45,306 bases of DNA from JBAZTO01 sp041661865 (GTDB lineage: Bacteria > Planctomycetota > Phycisphaerae > SM23-33), in assembly GCA_041661865.1 (NCBI GenBank), contig JBAZTO010000035.1:1-45306 (forward strand). The letters are read 5' to 3'. Both the position numbers and the translations under genes were made by a program. Positions 15,612 to 23,686 of this stretch are shown one piece after another. Position 1 is the first letter of the stretch. Every line of letters begins with the position of its first letter. The notes beneath the pieces were generated by a model. The model was given only the letters and a program-made list of their open reading frames with translations, did not search any database and had not been told where the DNA came from.

Positions 15612-16670
15612 ATGAGCATTACTGTCGGCGTCATCGGCTGTGGAGGGATTTCCCGCTTTCACTTCAGCGGCCTGGGCAAGGCCGGGGCGAAGATCAAGTG
15701 GGTCTGCGACATCGCGGAGGCCAAGGCTGCGCCGTGGGCCAAACAGTTCGGCGCGCAGTACACCGCCGACTACCGCCAGATCATCGCCGACAAGGAGGTC
15801 AACGTCGTGGACGTCACGGCCATCTCGTCGATCCACAAGGAGGTCTGCCTGGCTGCCATCGCAGCGGGCAAGGCCGTCATCTGCGAAAAAACCCTCGCCG
15901 AGAACGTCGACGACGCCCTGGATATCGTCCAGGCCGCCACGCGCAAGGGCACGATCTTCTACACCTCCTACATGAAGCGATTCATCCCCGCGATGGAGAA
16001 GGCCAAGCAACTGCTGCCCTCGCTGGGCCGGATTATCTCCACGAATATCCGGGCCTATCAGCACTGGGGCAACCTGTGGGACGCAGCCCCCACCGAAGGC
16101 CTCTTCAGCGTGCCCGCCGGCGGCCGCTCGATCATCAAGGCCTGTTACGGCGGGGGCATCCTGGTTTGCGGCGGCAGCCACATTCTGGACCTGGTCGTCT
16201 TCTTCCTGGGCCGGCCGACCCGCCTGTTCGCCTCCATGCACACGACGCCCGGCATGGACCTCGACCTGCAGGCCGCCGCCCTGATGCAAACGCCCAACGG
16301 CGTGGTCCACTACGAGGCCCTGGCCCACCCTTTGAGCAAGATCGGCTTCCTCCGCGATGGGTGGGATGAGCGGATCGAGATCAACGGCGTCGGCGGGCGG
16401 CTGGAGGTGTTCAGTTCCGCCTGGGACCAGGTTGAGTCCAAGGCCTCGCTGCTAGTGCATTACGACAATGCCACCGGCGCCGCCACCGAATACCGCTACG
16501 AGCCGGCCTCGCCGTTTGACCGGGCGATGGCCTTCTTCTGCAAGAACATCGAGGCGGGCAGGCAGGGCGACCAGTCGCCCGCCACCGGCTACGACGTGGA
16601 CAATCTCATCCAGGCCATCCAGGCTAGCGCCGCCTCAGGCCAGACTGTGGCGTTGGAGTACAAGGTCTGA
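15612..16670 (+). CDS. Gfo/Idh/MocA family oxidoreductase
   Basis: The 352-residue product begins with the dinucleotide-binding motif GVIGCGGISRFH. It has the CEKTLAEN segment, which corresponds to the family's usual EKP signature with P replaced by T. The C-terminal domain has the expected GGGILVCGGSHILDLV segment with the catalytic-region histidine. The family oxidises, reduces or dehydrates sugars and cyclitols with NAD(P); planctomycetes carry dozens of paralogues. AAGGAG lies eight bases before the ATG. It is followed after 29 bases by a UroD-like gene, suggesting a two-gene operon. Confidence 0.88.
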   Translation: MSITVGVIGCGGISRFHFSGLGKAGAKIKWVCDIAEAKAAPWAKQFGAQYTADYRQIIADKEVNVVDVTAISSIHKEVCLAAIAAGKAVICEKTLAENVDDALDIVQAATRKGTIFYTSYMKRFIPAMEKAKQLLPSLGRIISTNIRAYQHWGNLWDAAPTEGLFSVPAGGRSIIKACYGGGILVCGGSHILDLVVFFLGRPTRLFASMHTTPGMDLDLQAAALMQTPNGVVHYEALAHPLSKIGFLRDGWDERIEINGVGGRLEVFSSAWDQVESKASLLVHYDNATGAATEYRYEPASPFDRAMAFFCKNIEAGRQGDQSPATGYDVDNLIQAIQASAASGQTVALEYKV

Positions 16671-16699
16671 GCCAAACGCGGCCCCCGGAGCGCAGCGTC

Positions 16700-17845
16700 A
16701 TGGAACCAATGACCGGCAAGCAGCGAATGCTCAACGCCTACCGCGGCCTCTTCAGCGACCGCGTGGCCATTGCGCCGGAGTTCTGGTACTACTACCCGGC
16801 CAGGCTGCTGGGCGTGGACATGATCGAGTTCCTCCGCAGCGTCCCCTTTCACCAGGCCCTCAAGAAGACCTTTGAAACCTTCGGCTGCGAGGGCTGGGGC
16901 ATTGTCTTTGCCGATGTGCCCAGCGCCGACGTGGAGCAGAAGTCCACGGAACATTGGGTCAGCGAGGCGGCACTGGAGGTGGAGTCGACGACGATCACGC
17001 CGCACGGCACGCTCACCAGCCGCACGCGCTACGACCGCAAGGAGCCGGCCTGGTCGGTCGAGCGGCCGATCAAGGTCGTCGAACGGGATCTGGCAGCCTG
17101 GGAGCATGCCAGCTTCGGCCAGGTCGAGGAGATGGATGTTTCCAAACTCACCGCGGCCTGGGAGGAAGTAGGCGACAGCTACCTCCTGGAGGCGTGGATG
17201 GGCGCGCCGTTCTTCGACTTCTACGCCGGTTCGCGCGAGGGCGGCCTGGAGGCGGGCATCCTGGATTTCATGGACCACGAGGCCCTGATGGAACGCCTCC
17301 AGGAAAAGTACATCGATCACATGGTGCGCAAGGCCCGCGTCATCTGCACGCGGACGCCGCTGGAGAGCCTGGCCATCGGCTGCGCGTGGAGTTGCAACAG
17401 CCTGATCGGCCCGGCGATGTGGCGGCGGTGGGACAAGCCCGTCATCGCCGCGGTGGCGCGGGAGGCTCACCGTCACGGCCGGCTGCTGCACATCCATTTC
17501 CACGGCAAGTGCATCGAGACGGCGGCTGACTTCGCCGAGATCGGCATCGACTGCGTGTGCCCCTTCGAGCGGCCGCCCGGCGGGGATGTCGTGGGGCTGG
17601 AAGGCCTCAAGACCGTCGAACGTCTGCTGGCCGGCAAGACCACGATGAACGGGAACATCCACACCGTCGAGACGCTCATTCGCGGCACGCCGGCCGATGT
17701 CCGCCGCGAGGTGCGGGAGGTGCTGCAGGCCTTCGCGGGCAACCCGCGCGTGATCCTGGGCAGCGGCGACCAGGTCGGCTACGAAACGCCCGAAGAGAAT
17801 CTCCACGCCATGATCGACGAGGCCAAGAGACTGGGACAATCCTGA
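16700..17845 (+). CDS. UroD-like (uroporphyrinogen decarboxylase/MtaA superfamily) protein
   Basis: The 381-residue product belongs to the UroD/cobalamin methyltransferase-like TIM-barrel superfamily. It opens with MTGKQRMLNAYRG and ends with the typical VILGSGDQVGYETPEENLHA segment. A middle HIHFHGKCIE contains histidines and a cysteine that could bind zinc, as in MtaA-type methyltransferases. True heme-pathway HemE features are not apparent, so a methyl-transfer or demethylation role is more likely than porphyrin synthesis. Such genes are strongly expanded in planctomycetes next to Gfo/Idh/MocA genes, as here. It is convergent with the CPBP gene, with only five bases between the stops. Confidence 0.8.
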   Translation: MEPMTGKQRMLNAYRGLFSDRVAIAPEFWYYYPARLLGVDMIEFLRSVPFHQALKKTFETFGCEGWGIVFADVPSADVEQKSTEHWVSEAALEVESTTITPHGTLTSRTRYDRKEPAWSVERPIKVVERDLAAWEHASFGQVEEMDVSKLTAAWEEVGDSYLLEAWMGAPFFDFYAGSREGGLEAGILDFMDHEALMERLQEKYIDHMVRKARVICTRTPLESLAIGCAWSCNSLIGPAMWRRWDKPVIAAVAREAHRHGRLLHIHFHGKCIETAADFAEIGIDCVCPFERPPGGDVVGLEGLKTVERLLAGKTTMNGNIHTVETLIRGTPADVRREVREVLQAFAGNPRVILGSGDQVGYETPEENLHAMIDEAKRLGQS

Positions 17846-17850
17846 TCCTG

Positions 17851-19119
17851 CTATTCGCTGGCTATTGAGGTTGGCTGAGTTGCCGATCGCGAAGTTGGCC
17901 CGCTGGCAGCGGTAGGATTTCTGGATAGATTCTCCACTATTCTGCGAGCCGCTTTACGCACTTTTTCGGACGGGTGTGTCGCGGCAATGGCCTCCAGGCC
18001 CTCCAAATCCGACAAGTCCCACAATCCAACCACGCCACTGAGCTGGACGCGCAAGTCTTTTGAAGTCGCAACAGCTTCCCGAATCTGCGGAATCAGCCCG
18101 GAGCAGCGCGTCATGCCTATGACCACCTCCACTTCGGCGACAATACGGACATCGGGAGAACGCAACGCCTCAGCATAGTACTTGGCACCGCTGCTCCCGA
18201 ATTTCAAAACCAGGGTCGTTAGGGCGTAATCTTGAATGTCGTTGTCCTCGCTTCCGAGATAGGCGATGATGCCCGGAACTGCTTCATTGGGTGGCTTGGT
18301 GGCCAATTTACGGATTTGCAGACCTTGAGGCGACTTCTGACACTTTTCAAAACTAGCCCAAGTCCCGTTAGCTATTGCTTCCGCGAACTCTTTCTGTTGC
18401 TCACGATAAGGAATCCAAAGCTTTTGAATTACCCAACTCCCATTGATAAGCGTGTGTAACACGATCAACGGCAAGAGGCTCTTCATGCGCTGTCGCCACA
18501 GCCCCATCATCAGTCCAAGCACGAAGATAGGAATCATGGGCCCAATGAAGTATAAATGGGCTGCCGCCCACAGACCCGCCTGCACAACCACGGCCAGGGG
18601 CCTGGGCATGAGTCTCTCGAATTGCCGCAGGGCATATCCCCGCCAGAATATTTCCTCGGCAACAGGCACCGCCACTGCAACAAGGAGGATTTGGAGCACG
18701 ATATAAGGCAACGACAAGTATTCAAGGCCTGTTTGGACATTGGCTGCCCGGCCAAGGCCGAGCCAACGGGCCAGATGACAGACAATCGCATATGTAAGAT
18801 ATGCCAGGACCACAAAGGCAACACCAAGTCCTATCCCGGACCATTTTCGCGGCAGGACGGTCTTGTCAAACCCTGCGAGTTGCGGCTTCCAGCGACCTGC
18901 CAGCAACGGGCCGAGGCACGCAAGGGCGCACCCAATGTAGGAGAGGACGATGGCCGTCCCCGCGTCAAACTCAACTACTCGATGCTCGTACCACAATGGA
19001 ATATGGGAAATGAAGAGGAGGCCGAGGAAAAGGAGAGCGATCTTCGCCTTGGTCCGGCGATCGCATGTTTCCGCACGCCTTTGCCCTTCATCAGACATCA
19101 CGTTCGCCGAACTGATCAT
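17851..19119 (-). CDS. CPBP-family intramembrane protease with C-terminal helical repeats
   Basis: About the first 260 residues form transmembrane helices carrying the CPBP (CAAX protease and bacteriocin-processing) motifs: AEEIFWRGYALRQ (the EExxxR site), AAAHLYFIGP and IVLHTLING. The last 150 residues or so are soluble and HEAT-like (for example AVPGIIAYLGSEDNDIQDYA and VRKAARRIVENL), which is unusual for this family and may recruit a substrate. The start is uncertain: an ATG at 19119 and another nine codons downstream are both possible, and neither has a good ribosome-binding site. The GC content is visibly lower than in neighbouring genes. Confidence 0.8.
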   Translation of the reverse strand: MISSANVMSDEGQRRAETCDRRTKAKIALLFLGLLFISHIPLWYEHRVVEFDAGTAIVLSYIGCALACLGPLLAGRWKPQLAGFDKTVLPRKWSGIGLGVAFVVLAYLTYAIVCHLARWLGLGRAANVQTGLEYLSLPYIVLQILLVAVAVPVAEEIFWRGYALRQFERLMPRPLAVVVQAGLWAAAHLYFIGPMIPIFVLGLMMGLWRQRMKSLLPLIVLHTLINGSWVIQKLWIPYREQQKEFAEAIANGTWASFEKCQKSPQGLQIRKLATKPPNEAVPGIIAYLGSEDNDIQDYALTTLVLKFGSSGAKYYAEALRSPDVRIVAEVEVVIGMTRCSGLIPQIREAVATSKDLRVQLSGVVGLWDLSDLEGLEAIAATHPSEKVRKAARRIVENLSRNPTAASGPTSRSATQPTSIASE

Positions 19120-19170
19120 TTCCAATGCCGCATGTTAGATGCCTCTTCCGACAACGGAAACGACGAACTA

Positions 19171-20388
19171 TCAGACCCACACTCTGGCCTTTGCCCGGCG
19201 CGAGAAGTGCTTGGACAGCAGCAGCAAGGCGGTTCCCGCTAGCCACAGCAGCAGCGAGAGGAAGTGAAAGTCCAGCCGCGCCCTGGCCGACTCGATGCCC
19301 GCCGATCCCGCCATCACGACCAGGCCGCAGGCGGTCAGGATGGCTGCGGCGGCAGAGAGCCACCGTTTCTGCTGGCGCCATCGCAGGGTCTGCTCGATAG
19401 CCCAATGCGTCACCAGCGTCATGCCGATCAGCAGGAGCATCTGCACGGGCCAGCCCCACAGCGGCACGCTCCAGACTTCCTGGCGCCAGGCGGTGGCCAC
19501 CAGCATCGCGGCGGGCAAGGCGACGCCCACCAGCAGGGTTCTGTTCCGCCCGCCCAGCAAGGCTGCGCCGGCCAGCAGCGACGCGGCGACCACGCGCAGG
19601 TCGCCGATGGGAAAAGTGGGCACGGTGGCCACGCTGCGGTCGATCAGCCAGCAGGCCCCGCCCAGGCCGCCCAGACCACCGGAAACCAGCAACGCGGCGA
19701 AGCTTTGCCATCTCCGCGAGGCGCGAACCCGGCCGGAACCGCCGAGGACCAGCAGGAACATTACGATCGCATAGGCCAGGGCCACGATGAGCATCCGGGC
19801 CACCAGCAGCGGGGCCAGCGGCAGCGTCTCCTCGCCCTTGAACTCCTGCATCGAAGCCAGCACGTTGAAGCTTCCGGGAGCGACGGCAATCTCGCCGCCC
19901 CGGCAGAGGGCCCGCAGCAGCCACATCACTCCCACCGCCGTCGCGCCGGTGGCCAGCGGGCCAGGCACCTTCGCCCGCCCCACCAGCAGGCCGTTGATAG
20001 CGCCCAGTCCCAGGCCCGCGCCGACGGCCGCCGCGAAGGCCACCGGCAGCGGCAGGTGCTGGCCCAGCGCTCGCGCCGCCGCCACGCCGCCCAGGCTCGC
20101 CGCCATCCAGACGCTGAGGTCTATGACCCCGCAGCGCAGGCACAGCGCGAAACCCATCGCCATCAGCAGATACATCGAGGCCATCTGGCCGGCGATGTTG
20201 TTGAGGTAAAAGCCCCTGTCGGCCAGTCCTGGCCCCTCGGCACTGCCGGTCAATCCCGCCCCCACGCCTTTGCCGTAGACGCTCACCAGCACCAGGGCCA
20301 GCACCAGCAACAGCCCCAGGGCCATGGAGTCCCGCGCGAGCGGACGCATGGTGAAGCTTGGGCGAAGCCTGTCTTCCAGCCAAGACAC
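19171..20388 (-). CDS. RbsC-type ABC sugar transporter permease
   Basis: The 405-residue hydrophobic product matches the BPD_transp_2 family of ribose/xylose-type importers. The N-terminal half is the best conserved part: CLRCGVIDLSVWMAASLGGV and AAVGAGLGLGAINGLLVG, where the GxINGxL segment is characteristic. The C-terminal half is diverged and longer than usual. Neither the ATPase nor the substrate-binding protein is encoded next to it, so it would have to share partners encoded elsewhere or be an orphan. It lies downstream of the terminator that closes the acyl-CoA dehydrogenase operon and probably has its own promoter. Confidence 0.75.
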   Translation of the reverse strand: MSWLEDRLRPSFTMRPLARDSMALGLLLVLALVLVSVYGKGVGAGLTGSAEGPGLADRGFYLNNIAGQMASMYLLMAMGFALCLRCGVIDLSVWMAASLGGVAAARALGQHLPLPVAFAAAVGAGLGLGAINGLLVGRAKVPGPLATGATAVGVMWLLRALCRGGEIAVAPGSFNVLASMQEFKGEETLPLAPLLVARMLIVALAYAIVMFLLVLGGSGRVRASRRWQSFAALLVSGGLGGLGGACWLIDRSVATVPTFPIGDLRVVAASLLAGAALLGGRNRTLLVGVALPAAMLVATAWRQEVWSVPLWGWPVQMLLLIGMTLVTHWAIEQTLRWRQQKRWLSAAAAILTACGLVVMAGSAGIESARARLDFHFLSLLLWLAGTALLLLSKHFSRRAKARVWV

Positions 20389-20423
20389 TCGTGTCTCTCC
20401 CGTTGCGGCTCACTGTTCCATGA

Positions 20424-20459
20424 AAAAGGCCCCGAGCGGTTCTCACCCGGGGCCTTAGC
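20424..20459 (-). terminator. Rho-independent terminator of the acyl-CoA dehydrogenase operon
   Basis: Read on the minus strand, GGCCCCGGGTGAGAACCGCT followed by CGGGGCC forms a hairpin and is followed directly by TTTTTC. It lies about 20 bases after the stop codon at 20478. Confidence 0.8.
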
Positions 20460-20477
20460 ATAGTGCGTCAGGAGGAA

Positions 20478-22223
20478 TTACTCAACGACCGGCACCGGCC
20501 CGGCCAGAACTTCAAAGTCATCGACCACCGACAGATCGCCCGAGCAGATCAGTTCGCGGTTGCGGCGAATCTCGGCCAGCTTGTCGGTCAACCAACGCTT
20601 GGCGACGACCTTCTTCTTGTCGCTGGAAGTCGCCTGGTCGCAGAACAGCGCGCCGATGATCAGGTACATGCCGATATCCACCAGCTTGCGGGCGTACAGG
20701 TCGCGGTAGGCCGTGCCGCCGTGGCCCTTGATGAACTGGATGCACTGCTCAAGGATGGCCAGGCCCTCGCGGATGCGATCGATCAGCGGCGCCACGTCGG
20801 CGGGCCACTGCCGGTCGATCAGCTCCTGGATCAGCGTCATTGCCGTCCCGCTGGTCATGCCGGCCACCGCGGCCACCACCTGCAACTGCGAGGTGCCCTC
20901 GTAAATCGTGGTGATGCGGCTGTCGCGGAGGTGCCGCTCGACGGGGTAGTCCCGCATGTATCCGCTGCCGCCCAGCACGGCCATGGAACTGTTGGACACC
21001 CGCATGGACATTTCGCTGGCGTAGTACTTGGCCATGGGGGTCAGCAGCTTGTTGCAGCGACCGTACTTGCGGCCGTCGGCCCGCAGTTGCTTCTTGAGGT
21101 CGCCGTCGGGCACGTTGCCGAACTCCAGCTTGCGGAGCGCCCCGTACTCCAGGTCCACGCAGTAGGCGGCATAGTAGGTCAGCGTGCGGGCGGCCTGCAC
21201 ATCCATGCTCATATCGACCAGCAATTCGCGGACGGCCGGGAAGTTCTCGATGGCCACGTCGAACTGCTTGCGGCTGTGGGCGTAATCGCGGGCGACACGG
21301 TAGGCGGCCTCGCCGATGCCCAGGCCCTGGGCGGCGATGCCGATGCGGGCGCCGTTCATCAGGCTCATAACGTAGGTGATCAGCCCGCGCTGACGCTCGC
21401 CGATGAGCTTGGCCGGGGCGTCATTGAAGAAGATCTCGCATGTCGGGCTGCCGTGAATGCCCAACTTGTTCTCCAGGCGGCGAATCTTGACCTTCGGGCC
21501 GCGCTCGCACAGCAGCAGGCTCAGGCCCCGGCCGTCGGAGATGTCCATCTCTGTGCGGGCCAGCACCAGCAGCACCTGGCCGCAGCCGTTGGTGATGAAT
21601 CGCTTGACGCCGCGGACGAACCAGTTGCCGTCCTTGTCCTGGTAGGCCATGGTCTTGACGGCCTGGAGGTCGCTGCCGGCGTCGGGCTCGGTCAGGACCA
21701 TCGCGCCGGTCCAATCGCCGCTGGCCATGGGCGGCAGGTAGTCGCCCTTGATTTCCTCGCTGGCGAAGGCGTTGATGGTCTCGGCGATGCCCTGGAGGCC
21801 GTAGATGTTCATCAGCGAGGCGTCGGCCCGGCTGACGATTTCGTTGCTCATGGTGTAGACGACGTTGGGGCAATTGAGCCCGCCGTAGCGATACGGCAGC
21901 GTGAAGCCCATCAGGTCGGCCTGGCCCAGGCGCTTGATGGCGTTGTCGATGCCGGGGGCGTAGGTGACGCTGCCGTCGTCGTTGAGCGCGTTGCCGACCT
22001 TGTCGGTCTCCTCAGCCGTGGGGGCGATCACGTCGCCGGCCAGTTCGCCCAGCGAATTGAGAATCCGCTGATAATTATCCACCGCGTCGGCGGCGTTGGT
22101 GGGGGCGAAGTCGAAGGTCTTGGAGAAGGTGAAATCCTCCTCCATGACGCCGGCGATCTTGGCCAGGTCAAAATGCTTGAAAAGAAACTGGATGTCTTCG
22201 TTATCGGTGAAGAAATTCGCCAT
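20478..22223 (-). CDS. Acyl-CoA dehydrogenase with C-terminal extension
   Basis: The 581-residue product carries the FAD/acyl-CoA motifs MVLTEPDAGSDLQAVKT and RDSRITTIYEGTSQLQ, the latter with the catalytic glutamate in YEGTSQ. Length and the C-terminal helical extension (after residue 450) place it with the long acyl-CoA dehydrogenases of anaerobes and beta-oxidisers rather than with 380-residue short-chain enzymes. It should oxidise a thioester to the 2-enoyl form, or reduce the enoyl form if coupled to a bifurcating Etf. The electron-acceptor genes etfA and etfB lie immediately upstream on the same strand. A strong terminator follows. Confidence 0.92.
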   Translation of the reverse strand: MANFFTDNEDIQFLFKHFDLAKIAGVMEEDFTFSKTFDFAPTNAADAVDNYQRILNSLGELAGDVIAPTAEETDKVGNALNDDGSVTYAPGIDNAIKRLGQADLMGFTLPYRYGGLNCPNVVYTMSNEIVSRADASLMNIYGLQGIAETINAFASEEIKGDYLPPMASGDWTGAMVLTEPDAGSDLQAVKTMAYQDKDGNWFVRGVKRFITNGCGQVLLVLARTEMDISDGRGLSLLLCERGPKVKIRRLENKLGIHGSPTCEIFFNDAPAKLIGERQRGLITYVMSLMNGARIGIAAQGLGIGEAAYRVARDYAHSRKQFDVAIENFPAVRELLVDMSMDVQAARTLTYYAAYCVDLEYGALRKLEFGNVPDGDLKKQLRADGRKYGRCNKLLTPMAKYYASEMSMRVSNSSMAVLGGSGYMRDYPVERHLRDSRITTIYEGTSQLQVVAAVAGMTSGTAMTLIQELIDRQWPADVAPLIDRIREGLAILEQCIQFIKGHGGTAYRDLYARKLVDIGMYLIIGALFCDQATSSDKKKVVAKRWLTDKLAEIRRNRELICSGDLSVVDDFEVLAGPVPVVE

Positions 22224-22246
22224 GTTGTTCTACCGTCCTCGGTTAT

Positions 22247-22410
22247 CAGCCAGGAATATCAGCCGCGAATTACATGAATTACGCGAGAAGAAAACCTCTA
22301 TCACAAAGGCCACCAAGAGCACGAAGATCACTGAGAAAGATATCTTTCTTGTGGCTGTTCATGGCTCTCTTCGTGATCTCTGTGTCCTTTGTGCTCTTTG
22401 TGATTACTCT
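22247..22410. repeat. Composite palindromic repeat between acyl-CoA dehydrogenase and etfA
   Basis: The 197-base gap inside the operon contains two elements. The first, 22249-22290, starts ATATCAGCCGCGAATT and matches the element at 15255. The second, 22309-22405, is an imperfect palindrome. One arm contains AAGAGCACGAAGATCACTGA, and the other is made of near-identical 9-mers such as TCTCTGTGT, CCTTTGTGC and TCTTTGTGA. A related 9-mer run lies at 28318-28362. Confidence 0.7.
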
Positions 22411-22420
22411 TCCCGACCTC

Positions 22421-23479
22421 TTACTTGACCGCCTCTGCAGCCTTGAGAATATGCTCGCCGCCGCGGATGGCCTTGATGAGCATCGGGATGACCTGGTTGA
22501 GGTCGCCGACGATGCCGTAGTGGGCCACCGAGAAGATCGGGGCCGTCGGGTCGTTGTTGATGGCCAGGATCTTGGCCGAATCCTGCATGCCCGCGCGGTG
22601 CTGGACGGCGCCGCTGATGCCGCAGGCGACGTACAGCGCCGGCCTGACGGTCGTGCCGGTCTGGCCGACCTGGTGGTCGTGCTCGACCAAGCCCAGGTCC
22701 ACCGCGGCGCGGCTGCCGCCGACGGCGGCGCCCAGGCAGTTGGCCAGGTCCCAGACCAGGCGGAAGTTGTCGCGGCTGCCCACGCCGGCCCCGCCGGCCA
22801 CGATGATGCGGGCGGCCTTAAGGTTGACCTTCTTGGCGGCGCGGTGGGTCTCGAGGATCGTCAGCGGCAGCGCCAGGCCGTTGAGGTTGCCTGCGACCTT
22901 GACCACCTGTCCCTTGCGGGAGGGGTCGGCCTTGGGCATGACCATCACGCCCTCGCGGACGGTGGCCATCTGCGGCCAGCGGTCGTAGTTGACGATGGTG
23001 GCGATGATGTTGCCGCCGAAGGCCGGGCGAATCTGGAGCAGCAGGTTCTTGTGGACATCGCTGCTGCCGACGGGCGTGTGGTCGCCGATCTGCAGGTCGG
23101 TGCAGTCAGCCGTCAGACCGCACTTGAGGGCGCTGGCCACCGTGGGGGCCAGGTCGCGCCCGATGGCCGTCGCGCCGTAGAGGCACACCTGCGGCTGCTG
23201 CTGCTCGACCAGTTGGCAGATGATCTGCGTGTAACCCTTGGCCTGGTAGTGGGCCAGCCGCTCGTCCTCGACGAGGTAGACCTTGTCGGCCCCGTGGGCG
23301 ATCAGCGACTCCGCCAGCGGCGCGACCTTGTGGCCCAGCAGCACGGCCGCCAGCGGCACGCCCAGGAGGTCGGCCAGCTCGCGCCCCTTGCTCATCAGCT
23401 CCAGCGGCACGTCGCTGAGACGACCGCTTTCCTGCTCGGCGAAAACCCAAATCTCTCCCTTGCGATTGACTCTCATCAT
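22421..23479 (-). CDS. etfA: Electron transfer flavoprotein alpha subunit
   Basis: The 352-residue product has the EtfA C-terminal FAD-binding domain, including GQTGTTVRPALYVACGISG and the following AVQHRAGM. The N-terminal Etf domain contains YGATAIGRDLAP. The ATG at 23479 was chosen because AGGA lies nine bases upstream; a GTG twelve codons earlier is an alternative start. The protein pairs with EtfB (23687-24601) to carry electrons between the acyl-CoA dehydrogenase and another redox partner. No N-terminal ferredoxin domain is fused to it, unlike some clostridial EtfA proteins. Confidence 0.92.
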   Translation of the reverse strand: MMRVNRKGEIWVFAEQESGRLSDVPLELMSKGRELADLLGVPLAAVLLGHKVAPLAESLIAHGADKVYLVEDERLAHYQAKGYTQIICQLVEQQQPQVCLYGATAIGRDLAPTVASALKCGLTADCTDLQIGDHTPVGSSDVHKNLLLQIRPAFGGNIIATIVNYDRWPQMATVREGVMVMPKADPSRKGQVVKVAGNLNGLALPLTILETHRAAKKVNLKAARIIVAGGAGVGSRDNFRLVWDLANCLGAAVGGSRAAVDLGLVEHDHQVGQTGTTVRPALYVACGISGAVQHRAGMQDSAKILAINNDPTAPIFSVAHYGIVGDLNQVIPMLIKAIRGGEHILKAAEAVK

Positions 23480-23520
23480 ATATGCGTTCCTGTCCTTCCG
23501 GAAATCATCTTGCACAGCTT

Positions 23521-23661
23521 GAATGACGAATGACGAAACCAGAATGTCGAATCAATTCCGAATAACCAAATGACGAAGACGGACTCGTGTGACTGGGCAA
23601 AAGCTGTTGTTTGGAATTCGTCATTGTTTCGTCATTCGAGCTTCGTCATTCGGAATTCTGG
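23521..23661. repeat. AATGACGAA-type imperfect palindromic repeat between etfA and etfB
   Basis: The gap holds repeated short units such as GAATGACGAATGACGAAACC on the left. On the right the complementary series TTCGTCATTGTTTCGTCATT leads into CGAGCTTCGTCATTCGGAAT, so the whole segment can fold on itself. The region leaves frames open but has no ribosome-binding site and no protein-like composition. A fragment of similar sequence (CGAATGACGAAAATTGTTG) occurs near 2755. Confidence 0.65.
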
Positions 23662-23686
23662 ATGCCGTCCAACTCAATAACCGCAA

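Noticed and set aside
16700..17845. Heme-pathway HemE
   Set aside because: Family membership is clear, but the usual HemE substrate motifs are not seen and the neighbour is a Gfo/Idh/MocA oxidoreductase, so I kept the broader UroD-like call.
20463..22277. 604-codon plus-strand frame opposite the acyl-CoA dehydrogenase
   Set aside because: It is a shadow of a clear flavoenzyme gene and crosses the terminator hairpin at 20424-20459 only by chance.
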